Notes: generated from the letters alone by a model not told the origin. A stretch of DNA of 8,325 nucleotides from Deltaproteobacteria bacterium (GCA_031279155.1 JAITJB010000020.1:1-8325); one strand, 5' to 3'. Shown: positions 1-7,951, counted from the stretch's first letter. Translations and numbers: made by a program.

Positions 1-66
1 GCCTTCAGGCTTTGAAAGCTTTAACCAAGGGCAATTGATTTTAAATCGTCTGCCCATAGCATCACC

Positions 67-72
67 AAGGAG
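67..72 (+). promoter_or_regulatory. Ribosome binding site of the DinB-like gene
   Basis: AAGGAG lies 11 bases before the ATG at 84. The spacing is somewhat long, but the motif supports ATG 84 as the start. Confidence 0.6.
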
Positions 73-83
73 TTAAGATTAAG

Positions 84-557
84 ATGTCCCGCGAAACTGT
101 CGATTCTTTAGCTGCCGGAGCTTTTGACGCCCTAGGCCTTTTAAAATCCCTAATTGACCAGCTCCCCGATAATCTCTGGACTGAGCCCATTGGCACCTGG
201 CCTGTTTGGCAACATATAGTCCACGCCCTGTGGGGCAATGATTTTTTCACCCCCGGGCCAGCTGTCCCGGCCCCGGAAGGATTGTCCATTGAAGTCTTAA
301 GGCTCATGGATAAGGGCACCAATGCTCCAACTAAAGCTCAGATTTCGGCTTATTTGGCTGATGTCCGCACTAAGATCGAAAACTTTGCCAAAGGCGTAAG
401 CGATAGCGATCTCAATCAACCCAATGAAAAAGCCAAAAGCATTGGTCTCGATTGGAATCTTACTCGCACCTTTGCTATTTTAGTTTCTCACCCCTATTAT
501 CATATAGGTTATGGCGACGCCTTAATGCGCAATAACGGCTTAAGCGGCGTTTTCTAG
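84..557 (+). CDS. DinB/YfiT-like family protein (putative metal-binding four-helix bundle)
   Basis: This 157-residue protein has no signal peptide or membrane segment and is probably cytoplasmic. It resembles the DinB/YfiT superfamily of four-helix-bundle proteins, which typically bind a divalent metal through three His residues. An N-terminal helix (about residues 8-27) is followed by a segment reading WPVWQHIVHALW at 39-50, which supplies H44 and H47. A late helix carries SHPYYHIGYGDALMR at 135-149, supplying H136 and H140 in the HxxxH spacing typical of the last metal ligands. Length is normal for the family (about 150-170). Some relatives are thiol-dependent transferases, but nothing here fixes a substrate, so the function is unknown. 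The next gene starts 339 bases downstream and a hairpin follows the stop, so a functional link to the nitrogen genes is not indicated. The fold assignment rests on the His pattern and helical layout and is moderately secure. Confidence 0.75.
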   Translation: MSRETVDSLAAGAFDALGLLKSLIDQLPDNLWTEPIGTWPVWQHIVHALWGNDFFTPGPAVPAPEGLSIEVLRLMDKGTNAPTKAQISAYLADVRTKIENFAKGVSDSDLNQPNEKAKSIGLDWNLTRTFAILVSHPYYHIGYGDALMRNNGLSGVF

Positions 558-566
558 AAACTCTTT

Positions 567-586
567 GGGGCGGCGAAAGTCGCCCC
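567..586 (+). terminator. Hairpin after the DinB-like gene, possible terminator
   Basis: GGGGCGGC pairs with GTCGCCCC across a GAAA tetraloop, giving an 8-bp stem with one G-U pair. It begins 10 bases after the stop codon. The sequence that follows is TAAAAATT rather than a T run, so it is a poor match to an intrinsic terminator. It may be a transcript-end or stability hairpin. Confidence 0.45.
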
Positions 587-669
587 TAAAAATTAGGTTA
601 TAATTTCCATTTTCTAAACTTGCCTCCGTTCTCTCCAGTTTCTAATTTTCGCCTTAGCTATAAATACCT

Positions 670-690
670 GGTCCCGCCCCTGAGCGGGCC
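670..690 (+). other. Short GC-rich hairpin in the glnN upstream region
   Basis: GG-T-CCCGC (670-677) pairs with GCGGG-CC (684-690) around a CCCTGA loop. This gives seven G-C pairs with one bulged T, followed by only three T bases. It could be a weak terminator or a leader structure. Whether it is transcribed with glnN cannot be told from sequence. Confidence 0.35.
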
Positions 691-834
691 TTTAGAAAAA
701 CTCGCGCTATTGGTGGAAAAACCTCTGCCTTTTACCACGAATATGTCGGTTTTTTTTCGGCCTCAGCTGCGGCTGATTCTTTCAACATACGGTTGTTGTT
801 AGTTTTTTTGTCCAGGGGTCATTTTTACCAGGAT

Positions 835-850
835 GTGCATATTTGTTGCA
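835..850 (+). promoter_or_regulatory. Candidate sigma-54-like promoter of glnN (weak)
   Basis: The -12 element TTGCA (846-850) matches the consensus. At the correct spacing the -24 position reads GTGCAT (835-840), which keeps G-C-A of TGGCAC but lacks one of the two usually invariant G residues. The implied start of transcription near 861 would leave a leader of about 36 bases. Nitrogen-assimilation genes are often sigma-54 controlled, but the half-match makes this only a candidate. No convincing sigma-70 pair was found here instead. Confidence 0.22.
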
Positions 851-884
851 TTAGACCTTTGTAAGAAAGTTTTTTTCACTCTCT

Positions 885-891
885 AAAGGAG
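885..891 (+). promoter_or_regulatory. Ribosome binding site of glnN
   Basis: AAAGGAG sits 5 bases before ATG 897 and fixes that codon as the start. Confidence 0.8.
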
Positions 892-896
892 ACTAC

Positions 897-3092
897 ATGA
901 CAGCCCCAAACACCCGTAACGCGGTCAGGACCAAGTTAGCAGCTAACCCGCCGGCCCTGCCCGTTTTTGACAACCCTCCGACCTCCGAGCTCTTTGGCCG
1001 GGATATTTTTAGTCACAAGCTGATGCGTGAGCGCTTGCCAAAGTCGGTTTACGAAAGATTACAAGCCACCATCGAAAACGACAACCCCATCAGTCCTTCT
1101 GACGCCGACGTCATCGCCAGCGCCATGAAAGACTGGGCCATTGAGAGAGGCGCCACCCACTTCACCCACTGGTTTCAGCCACTGACAGGCGTAACGGCCG
1201 AGAAGCACGACGCCTTTTTGACCCCCACCTCTAGCGGGGACATCGTCAATGAGTTCTCCGGCAAGATGCTCATCAAAGGCGAGCCCGACGCCTCTTCCTT
1301 CCCCTCTGGCGGCATCCGCAGCACCTTTGAGGCCAGAGGTTACACGGCTTGGGATCCGACTAGCCCGGTCTTTTTGCTCAAAAGCGGCAACCGCTTGACC
1401 CTCTATGTCCCGACCATCTTTTTGAGCCACACTGGCGAAGCCCTAGACGCCAAGACCCCATTGTTACGCTCCCAGGAAGCCGTCTCCCGCCAGGCCATTA
1501 GGATCTTGCGCTTCTTCGGTAATGACCGGGTGACCAGAGTTAGGGCCATGGTCGGTCCGGAGCAAGAGTACTTTTTGATCGACCGAAGGCTCTACAGCCT
1601 GCGCCCGGATCTGATTATGGCTGGCCGTACCGTGGTCGGCGCCCCGGCCCCCAAGGGTCAAGAGCTTGAAGACCACTATTTTGGGGCCATCAGCCCCAAG
1701 ATCCTAGCCTTCATGACGGAAGTGGAAAACCGCCTCTGGGCCTTGGGCATCCCGGCCCGGACCCGCCACAACGAGGTGGCCCCGGCCCAATTTGAGCTAG
1801 CCCCCCTTTATGAGCCCATAAACCTAGCCGTTGATCACAACATGCTCGTACTTAAGATCATGCGCGATACGGCCACGGAATTTGGCTTGGCCTGCTTACT
1901 CCATGAAAAACCCTTTATCGGCATCAATGGCTCAGGTAAACACAACAACTGGTCTCTGTGCGACTCTGAAGGCCATAACCTGACCGACCCTGGCCCCACG
2001 CCCTGGAATAACCCGCAGTTTATGGTCTTTTTGGCCGCCGTCCTAAGAGCAGTCCACAAGTACAGTATCCCCCTAAGGATCGGGGTGACCGGCGCTGGAA
2101 ACGATCACCGCTTGGGAGCCAACGAAGCCCCGCCGGCCATCTTGTCGGTCTTTTTAGGCGACCAGCTAGCTGACGTCATTAAAGCTTACAGCGAAGGCAA
2201 AACCGACGCCGAAACCTGGCGCGGCGGGGCCATGACCCCGGGTATTTCAGCTCTAGCCCCCGTGGCCCGCGACATCACTGACCGCAACCGAACCAGCCCC
2301 TTTGCCTTTACGGGCAATAAATTTGAGTTCCGGGCCGTCGGATCCTCGCAGTCGATTGCCCCGCCAAATATCGCCTTAAACGCTTCCGTTGCCTGCGCCT
2401 TAGATGACATCGCCACCGAACTGGAAAAGACGGCGGCTTCCGGCCTCGATAGGCTCCAAGCCTGCCGGCAAGTTTTAACCAAGTTTTTCGAAGAGCACCT
2501 ACCGGTCGTCTTTAACGGCAACAACTACGCCCCGGAATGGGAAGAAGAAGCCGAAAAACGCGGTCTTTGGAACCTTAAAGATAGCGTCACCGCCTTATCC
2601 CACTACACTGACCCGGAAGTTAAAGACGTCTTCACTCGCCACGGCATCTTAAATGAGCGCGAGATCGAAGCCCGCCAAGATGTTTTACTGGAAAATTATA
2701 TCCGGGTCGTTCATGTGGAAACTAAGCTGGTTCAGACCATTGGCCGGTCAACTATTTTACCGGTGGCCTTAGACGCCTTAAAGAAGGCGGCTGACTTAGT
2801 TAACGCTACCTTAAACCTCCCCAAGCCAGCCGACGCCCCGGTCAAGCCTGAGGAGCTAAATTACCAGCGCCTCTACACCCATACATCTAAGCTAATCTCA
2901 CTACTCGATGAATTGGACGCCACCCACGTTAAGCTCGACGCCTCTGAAGGCGTGCTCTTAAGAGCCGAAGGGGCCAGAGATGAGCTGCTGCCGCTTTTAC
3001 TTAAAATCCGCGTTGAAATCGACGCCTTAGAGCTTTTAATCGATGATGGATCTTGGCCGCTACCTAAGTACGGCGAGATGCTCTGGCAGTAG
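897..3092 (+). CDS. glnN: Glutamine synthetase type III
   Basis: This 731-residue cytoplasmic enzyme makes glutamine from glutamate, ammonium and ATP. Its length fits type III enzymes (about 700-730) and is far above type I (about 470). The type III N-terminal region is clear, with WAIERGATHFTHWFQP and TAEKHDAF between about residues 80 and 105, then FSGKMLIKGEPDASSFPSGG. Active-site motifs follow in order: GPEQEY (220-225), NEVAPAQFE (292-300), the nucleotide/glutamate-binding NGSGKHNNWSL (344-354, H349), RLGANEAPP (405-413) and KFEFRAVGSS (475-484), with E477 and R479. The C terminus ends in the family-typical WPLPKYGEML. No catalytic segment is missing and no frameshift is seen. Type III enzymes form large double-ring dodecamers and lack the adenylylation control of type I. 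The glutamate synthase genes follow on the same strand 223 bases downstream, which fits a GS-GOGAT locus. The type III call is very secure. Confidence 0.97.
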   Translation: MTAPNTRNAVRTKLAANPPALPVFDNPPTSELFGRDIFSHKLMRERLPKSVYERLQATIENDNPISPSDADVIASAMKDWAIERGATHFTHWFQPLTGVTAEKHDAFLTPTSSGDIVNEFSGKMLIKGEPDASSFPSGGIRSTFEARGYTAWDPTSPVFLLKSGNRLTLYVPTIFLSHTGEALDAKTPLLRSQEAVSRQAIRILRFFGNDRVTRVRAMVGPEQEYFLIDRRLYSLRPDLIMAGRTVVGAPAPKGQELEDHYFGAISPKILAFMTEVENRLWALGIPARTRHNEVAPAQFELAPLYEPINLAVDHNMLVLKIMRDTATEFGLACLLHEKPFIGINGSGKHNNWSLCDSEGHNLTDPGPTPWNNPQFMVFLAAVLRAVHKYSIPLRIGVTGAGNDHRLGANEAPPAILSVFLGDQLADVIKAYSEGKTDAETWRGGAMTPGISALAPVARDITDRNRTSPFAFTGNKFEFRAVGSSQSIAPPNIALNASVACALDDIATELEKTAASGLDRLQACRQVLTKFFEEHLPVVFNGNNYAPEWEEEAEKRGLWNLKDSVTALSHYTDPEVKDVFTRHGILNEREIEARQDVLLENYIRVVHVETKLVQTIGRSTILPVALDALKKAADLVNATLNLPKPADAPVKPEELNYQRLYTHTSKLISLLDELDATHVKLDASEGVLLRAEGARDELLPLLLKIRVEIDALELLIDDGSWPLPKYGEMLWQ

Positions 3093-3126
3093 ACTATTTA
3101 CCACCTATAATCAGCCTTTTTGGCCC

Positions 3127-3163
3127 TGCCGTGACTGGAACCTCGCCGGTTCCAGTTGCGGCA
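3127..3163 (+). terminator. Strong hairpin after glnN, probable transcript end
   Basis: A 16-bp stem (3127-3142 with 3148-3163) closes a TCGCC loop. The inner nine pairs, ACTGGAACC with GGTTCCAGT, are perfect, and the outer part contains two G-U wobbles. It begins 34 bases after the glnN stop. The T run comes only at 3183-3188, so it is not a classical intrinsic terminator. It may act as a terminator aided by other factors or as a 3'-end stabiliser of the glnN message. Confidence 0.5.
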
Positions 3164-3211
3164 ATGCCATCTTTAGGCTAGATTTTTTGACAATAGAGCT
3201 TGTATTTTTTC

Positions 3212-3238
3212 TTGAAAAGTATGGTAACATGCTAAAAT
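3212..3238 (+). promoter_or_regulatory. Candidate extended -10 promoter of gltB
   Basis: TGC-TAAAAT (3230-3238) is an extended -10 element matching TATAAT at five of six positions. TTGAAA (3212-3217) is a possible -35 at a short 15-base spacing, which extended -10 promoters tolerate. Transcription would start near 3245, giving a leader of about 70 bases. A perfect TTGACA at 3187-3192 has no usable -10 at 16-18 bases. The promoter lies after the glnN hairpin, so gltB may be transcribed on its own. Confidence 0.45.
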
Positions 3239-3306
3239 TGACGCTAAGATAAGCCGGTTAAGCCAAAAGCAGGCGGCGGAATTTTTTTAGTTTTTTTTTG
3301 TCTTTT

Positions 3307-3311
3307 GGAGA
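3307..3311 (+). promoter_or_regulatory. Ribosome binding site deciding the gltB start
   Basis: GGAGA lies just before ATG 3316 with 5 bases between the last G of GGAG and the start codon. It falls inside the six-codon extension that would be translated from TTG 3298, so it argues for ATG 3316 as the true start. Confidence 0.8.
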
Positions 3312-3315
3312 ACAC

Positions 3316-6300
3316 ATGTTAAAGCAAGGTTTATATAACCCGGCTAACGAACACGACGCCTGCGGGGTCGGCTTTGTGGCTAGGCTCGACGGTCGCTCTG
3401 ACCACGAGGTGGTAGCTTTAGGACTTAAGGTCGTAGTCAACATGACTCACCGCGGGGCCGCCGGGGCTGACGCCGATTCTGGCGACGGGGCCGGGGCCTT
3501 AATTAATATCCCGGATCTTTTTTTGCGGCGCTTCTACAATACTAAACTGCCTCCCCATGGCCGCTACGGTTTGGGCATGATATTTTTGCCCTCCGAACAA
3601 GCCGCCTTAGTTAGATCTAGGGAGCTGGTAGAAAACCAGGCTAAGAGCTTAGGCTTTAATGTGGAATTTTGGCGCGAAGTTCCCACCGAGCCTTCGGCCT
3701 TGGGCCAATTGGCCCGTCAGACTAAGCCCTCCATCTGGCAGTTCGTGGTTTTTTCTCCACCCAAGAGTGGCGAAGATCAAGAGGCCTTGGAGAGGCGTCT
3801 GTACGTTTTACGTAAATTTTTAGAAAAAAAGGCCTTAGAGGCCGGCTTTTCAGCCGATAGCTTCTACATCCCGAGCCTTTCGTGCCGCACGGTTGTCTAC
3901 AAGGGCATGATGATGGCCTCGCAACTGGCGCCCTTTTACTCGGACTTAACCGATGAGAGCTTAATGTCGCCCTTAGCCGTTGTCCACCAGCGCTATAGCA
4001 CCAACACCTTTCCCTCTTGGCGGCTTTCTCAGCCCTTTAGGGAGCTGGCCCACAACGGCGAAATCAACACCATCAAAGGTAATCGGGCTTGGCTCTCCGC
4101 TAGAGAGCCCAATTTAAAATCGCCTCTTTATGGCCATGACATTGAAAAGCTCTTCCCCATAATCGAACCGGATTCTTCGGATTCGGCCAGTTTAGATAAT
4201 TCACTTGAGTTTTTAAGGCGAGGCGGACGCAGCCTCCACCACGCGCTAACAATGCTCATCCCCCAAGCTTGGGGCCAAAAATACCCCATGAGCCTAAATC
4301 TAAGGGGCTTCTTTGAGTACCACGCCGGCCTCATGGAGCCCTGGGATGGACCGGCTGCGGTAGTGGCCTCCGACGGCTTAAGCGTAGCCGCCGCCCTCGA
4401 TAGAAACGGCTTACGACCTGCTAGGTACACCTTAGATGAGGACGGGCTTTTGGTCTTTGCTTCCGAATCGGGAACTATTGAATTAGACGACCGTAAAGTC
4501 GTGGAAAAGGGATCGCTACGGCCAGGGCAGATGCTCTTAGCTGAGGTAGGCAGCGGAAGGTTACTTAAAAATTCCGAGGTCAAAAATACGCTCGCTAGGC
4601 AGAAACCTTACCGCCGATGGGTTTCGGAAAACCGCCTAGATATCCCTGGTTTTTGTACGGCTCCCACCAGCTTTACTAGCCACTTAAGGGATCTAACTTT
4701 CCATCAAACCCTTTTTGGTTACAGCCGAGACGACACCGAAATCCTCTTAGCCCCTATGGCTTCTAGCGGCGCTGAGCCCAACGGCTCGATGGGGGCGGAT
4801 ATTCCCTTAGCCGTCTTAGATGAGCGCCCGCAGTCGCTTTTCTCCTTTTTCCGACAACAGTTCGCCCAGATAACCAACCCGCCCATTGACCCTATTCGCG
4901 AGGAATTGGTCATGAGCGTTATGACCTTCATCGGCTATGACCCCAACATCTTAAGCGAAGAACCCAGGCAAGCCCGCCTCGTTAAGCTCACCCACCCCTT
5001 TTTATCCAACGATGACTTAAGGCGCTTAGAAGATCTTAAATACGACGACTTCAATAGCCATACCATCAAAGCCGTCTTCGCTCCCCCAAAGGGCGATGAA
5101 CCCATGGGAGCGGTCTTAGCCGCCGCCTTAAGCCGCCTGGAAACCGAAGCCGAAAAGGCCGCCCAAGAGGGGACGCACATCATTATCGTCTCCGATAAGA
5201 CGGCTGGTCAGTCCATTAGCCAAAACGATGAAGACCAAAACGTCTGGTTACCCATCCCCTCGCTCTTAGCCGTAGCCGCCGTCAACCGTAAGCTCTTAGA
5301 AATTGGCCGTAGGGTTTCCATAGGAGTAGTCTCAGAAACCGGCGACGCCTTAGAAGTAAGCCATATGGCCATGCTATTAAGCTTGGGGGCCTCAGCCATT
5401 AACCCCTGGTTGGCCTTTGAGACCGTAGCCGATCTAGCCCAAAAAGGCTTACTTAGCTCTGATATGAGCGCCACCAGCGCCCTGGAAAACTACGTTTCGG
5501 CCCTTAAAAAGGGTTTACTTAAGATCATGAGCAAGATGGGCATCTCGACCTTAAGAGGGTACAGGGGCGCCCAGATATTTGAGGCCGTGGGCTTGGGCCC
5601 GGAACTAATGGATAAATATTTTCCCGGTATCCCCTCCATGGTTGGCGGCCTAGGCTTAGGCCACATCGAGGCCGGGGCGGTCGACCGCTTTAAAAAGAGC
5701 TTAAATTATCTACCGACCGCTGGTAATCCCCCTAAGGCCGCTGTTCTCCCGGTGGGCGGGACCTACCGCTACCGGCTGACCGGACAAAGCCACCTGTGGA
5801 CCCCCCAGAGCGTTACCGCTCTTCAAGAAGCCGTCAGAAATAACGACTATGACAAATATTTACACTACGCTTCTTTAATTAATGAGCAAACTCGCAAGGC
5901 CTTTACCTTAAGGGGGCTTTTAGATTTTAAACCCGGGCCGCCTATTGAAATCGATTGCGTCCAGGCCGAAGAAGAATTGGTCAAGCGCTTTTGCACCGGG
6001 GCCATGAGCTTTGGATCCTTATCTAAAGAAGCCCACGAAACTATGGCTATAGCCATGAACGGCTTGGGGGCCCGCAGTAATTCCGGCGAAGGCGGCGAAG
6101 ATCCGGCCCGCTACCGCATAAGATCTGATGGGCAATCGACTATTTCGGCCATCAAACAAGTAGCCAGCGGCCGCTTTGGCGTGACCTTAGAGTACTTAGC
6201 CCACGCCAAAGAACTCCAAATCAAAATAGCCCAAGGGGCCAAACCCGGCGAGGGCGGGCAGCTGCCAGGCCATAAGGTCGATAGTGAAATCGCCCGCGTT

Positions 6301-7914
6301 AGGCATTCCACCCCCGGGGTGACCTTAATCTCCCCGCCTCCTCACCACGACATCTATTCCATTGAAGATATCGCTCAGCTCATCTACGACCTCCACCAAG
6401 CCGCCGATCAGGCGACCGTTTCAGTTAAGCTGGTTTCAGTCGTGGGCGTGGGCACTATTGCTGCCGGCGTTGCCAAAGCTATGGCCGAATCTATCCTCAT
6501 TTCTGGTTTTGATGGCGGCACCGGGGCGGCGCCGCTCTCTTCCATCCGCCACGCTGGATCGCCTTGGGAAATCGGTTTAGCTGAGACTCAGCAAACCCTA
6601 GTCTTAAATAACCTCCGCACTCGGGTCAGGCTTCAGGTCGACGGCCAGATGAAGACCGGCCGCGATGTGGCCGTAGCCGCCCTCTTGGGGGCCGATGAAT
6701 TTGGCTTTTCAACTTCTGTCCTAGTCTCCATGGGCTGCCTGATGATGCGCAAATGCCATACCAACACCTGCCCGGTGGGCGTGGCCACCCAAGATCCTAA
6801 AATGAGATCCCGCTTTAGCGGTAAGCCCGAGCACGTAGCCAACTACTTTAGGTTTGTAGCTCGAGAGCTTAGGCAAATCATGGCTTATATGGGCTTTAAG
6901 ACCCTAGACGACATGATTGGTCGCTGCGATCGCTTAACGCCCTCTAGTGAATCTGTCTTGGTAGCTGAAAGGGGTTTAGATTTTTCAAAAATCCTCTTTA
7001 AGCCAGAAGCCAAAGATCTGAGGTTTTTAGCCTACACCCCTAAGCCGCCGGCTAACACTTTAGACGATCTACTTTTAGAGCAAGTTCAAGAATCTATTGA
7101 AACCGGCGCTCCCATTATCGTGGAGAAGAGAGTTAAAAATACCGACCGGACCATCGGGGCTAAGATCTCCTCGCGCATCGTTCGCCGGCACACTTTGGCC
7201 GGGCTTCCCGATTCCACCGTGCTCTTAAAATTAAGGGGCATAGCCGGTCAATCCTTCGGGGCCTTCGGGGCTAAGGGCTTAACGCTCGATCTAACGGGCG
7301 AGGCCAACGACTACGTGGGTAAAGGCCTCTCCGGGGCCAGGATCGTCATCCGGCCGCCTGAAAACTCCCACCCCGATTTTGTGGCCGCCGAAAATTCCAT
7401 TATCGGTAACGTGGCCCTTTACGGAGCCACCAGCGGCGAACTCTACATTAACGGCTTAGCCGGCGAGCGCTTTGCCGTCAGAAACAGCGGAGCCATGGCC
7501 GTAGTTGAAGGCGTTGGCGACCACGGCTGCGAGTACATGACCGGGGGCCGAGTCGTCATCTTGGGCCGCACGGGCGTAAACTTTGCCGCCGGCATGAGCG
7601 GCGGGCTAGCTTACGTCTACGATTCTGACGGCTTCTTCGATAACCACTGTAACCTTGAGATGGTCGATCTCGATCTTCTAAACGATTACGATGAAAGAGA
7701 GCTTAAGCTCTTAATAACCCGCCATCACGCCTTTACCGGAAGCTTGGTGGCCAAAAACTTACTAAACAATTGGCCTAGGACCAAAGATTGTTTCGTTAAG
7801 GTCTTCCCCATGGAATACCGGCGCGTCATCGCCCACGAGGCCCGTAAGATTATCGAGCTCCCCAACCCCCAATTGGAGGTTTTGCCGCAGCCACTCGAAA
7901 GACAATCTATATAG
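3316..7914 (+). CDS. gltB: Glutamate synthase (NADPH) large (alpha) subunit
   Basis: This 1532-residue subunit releases ammonia from glutamine, channels it to 2-oxoglutarate and reduces the product to glutamate on FMN. Electrons come from the small subunit. Four domains are in the usual order. The class II amidotransferase spans about 16-430: C16 is the expected N-terminal nucleophile after removal of a 15-residue propeptide, and HNGEIN is at 246-251. The central domain spans about 465-760. The FMN-binding synthase domain spans about 830-1200, with TGAMSFGSLS at 894-903, KPGEGGQLPG at 976-985 and GFDGGTGAAP at 1064-1073. The Gly-rich C-terminal beta-helix domain runs from about 1300, with GQSFGAFG at 1311-1318. 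C1141, C1147 and C1152 (C-x5-C-x4-C) are the 3Fe-4S ligands of bacterial GOGAT. Length matches the family (about 1480-1530) and the frame is intact. A TTG at 3298 would add six residues, but the ribosome binding site favours ATG 3316. gltD follows after 108 bases. Confidence 0.97.
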   Translation: MLKQGLYNPANEHDACGVGFVARLDGRSDHEVVALGLKVVVNMTHRGAAGADADSGDGAGALINIPDLFLRRFYNTKLPPHGRYGLGMIFLPSEQAALVRSRELVENQAKSLGFNVEFWREVPTEPSALGQLARQTKPSIWQFVVFSPPKSGEDQEALERRLYVLRKFLEKKALEAGFSADSFYIPSLSCRTVVYKGMMMASQLAPFYSDLTDESLMSPLAVVHQRYSTNTFPSWRLSQPFRELAHNGEINTIKGNRAWLSAREPNLKSPLYGHDIEKLFPIIEPDSSDSASLDNSLEFLRRGGRSLHHALTMLIPQAWGQKYPMSLNLRGFFEYHAGLMEPWDGPAAVVASDGLSVAAALDRNGLRPARYTLDEDGLLVFASESGTIELDDRKVVEKGSLRPGQMLLAEVGSGRLLKNSEVKNTLARQKPYRRWVSENRLDIPGFCTAPTSFTSHLRDLTFHQTLFGYSRDDTEILLAPMASSGAEPNGSMGADIPLAVLDERPQSLFSFFRQQFAQITNPPIDPIREELVMSVMTFIGYDPNILSEEPRQARLVKLTHPFLSNDDLRRLEDLKYDDFNSHTIKAVFAPPKGDEPMGAVLAAALSRLETEAEKAAQEGTHIIIVSDKTAGQSISQNDEDQNVWLPIPSLLAVAAVNRKLLEIGRRVSIGVVSETGDALEVSHMAMLLSLGASAINPWLAFETVADLAQKGLLSSDMSATSALENYVSALKKGLLKIMSKMGISTLRGYRGAQIFEAVGLGPELMDKYFPGIPSMVGGLGLGHIEAGAVDRFKKSLNYLPTAGNPPKAAVLPVGGTYRYRLTGQSHLWTPQSVTALQEAVRNNDYDKYLHYASLINEQTRKAFTLRGLLDFKPGPPIEIDCVQAEEELVKRFCTGAMSFGSLSKEAHETMAIAMNGLGARSNSGEGGEDPARYRIRSDGQSTISAIKQVASGRFGVTLEYLAHAKELQIKIAQGAKPGEGGQLPGHKVDSEIARVRHSTPGVTLISPPPHHDIYSIEDIAQLIYDLHQAADQATVSVKLVSVVGVGTIAAGVAKAMAESILISGFDGGTGAAPLSSIRHAGSPWEIGLAETQQTLVLNNLRTRVRLQVDGQMKTGRDVAVAALLGADEFGFSTSVLVSMGCLMMRKCHTNTCPVGVATQDPKMRSRFSGKPEHVANYFRFVARELRQIMAYMGFKTLDDMIGRCDRLTPSSESVLVAERGLDFSKILFKPEAKDLRFLAYTPKPPANTLDDLLLEQVQESIETGAPIIVEKRVKNTDRTIGAKISSRIVRRHTLAGLPDSTVLLKLRGIAGQSFGAFGAKGLTLDLTGEANDYVGKGLSGARIVIRPPENSHPDFVAAENSIIGNVALYGATSGELYINGLAGERFAVRNSGAMAVVEGVGDHGCEYMTGGRVVILGRTGVNFAAGMSGGLAYVYDSDGFFDNHCNLEMVDLDLLNDYDERELKLLITRHHAFTGSLVAKNLLNNWPRTKDCFVKVFPMEYRRVIAHEARKIIELPNPQLEVLPQPLERQSI

Positions 7915-7950
7915 CCAGGCTATCTATTTAGCCAGACAATCTAGATAGCC
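7900..7950 (+). repeat. Three tandem 17-bp repeats across the gltB stop codon
   Basis: Units at 7900-7916, 7917-7933 and 7934-7950 follow one another without a gap. The first, AGACAATCTATATAGCC, differs from the third at one position and from the second at three. The first unit contains the last codons and the stop (7912-7914) of gltB. The other two are noncoding. Confidence 0.8.
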
Positions 7951-7951
7951 T
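7917..7951 (+). other. Hairpin in the gltB-gltD spacer
   Basis: AGGCTATCTA (7917-7926) pairs perfectly with TAGATAGCCT (7942-7951) around a 15-base loop. It is built from the second and third copies of the tandem repeat. A 12-bp palindrome, TAGCCTAGGCTA (7946-7957), overlaps it and offers a competing fold. The first long T run starts at 7974, so a classical terminator is unlikely. It could adjust the expression of gltD relative to gltB. Confidence 0.5.

Larger units (their letters stand above)
558..896. other. Intergenic region upstream of glnN, 339 bases without a convincing gene
   Basis: The stretch is AT-rich with T runs at 750-757, 803-809 and 870-876. It holds hairpins at 567-586, 670-690 and 763-776. 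A 60-codon reading frame starting with TTG at 620 has no ribosome binding site and no recognisable protein character, so I do not call it. No tRNA or known riboswitch consensus was seen. It most likely carries the transcript end of the upstream gene and the promoter/leader of glnN. Confidence 0.6.

Noticed and set aside
2..76. Possible 3' end of an upstream coding region at the left edge.
   Set aside because: Two frames could be tails: one ending at 36-38 (LQALKALTKGN) and one ending at 74-76 (ending in LPIASPRS). They conflict and are too short to identify, so neither is called.
620..802. A 60-codon + strand reading frame in the gap before glnN.
   Set aside because: It begins with TTG, lacks a ribosome binding site, and overlaps hairpins and T runs. 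Its translation has no recognisable protein features.
558..896. Glutamine riboswitch or other nitrogen-related RNA motif upstream of glnN.
   Set aside because: I looked for the conserved core segments as I remember them and for GTA-N8-TAC (NtcA) and TGTNA-N7-TNACA (TnrA) boxes. None was found.
3187..3192. Perfect TTGACA -35 element upstream of gltB.
   Set aside because: No acceptable -10 lies 16-18 bases downstream. The extended -10 at 3230-3238 is the better candidate.
4128..4583. A 151-codon minus-strand reading frame inside gltB, and similar ones opposite glnN and gltB.
   Set aside because: They lie entirely opposite well-supported conserved genes and show low-complexity Ser/Lys/Pro composition typical of antisense shadows.
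3316..7914. Possible gene fusion, intein or frameshift in the very long gltB reading frame.
   Set aside because: All family domains appear once, in the standard order, and the total length is normal for bacterial GltB.
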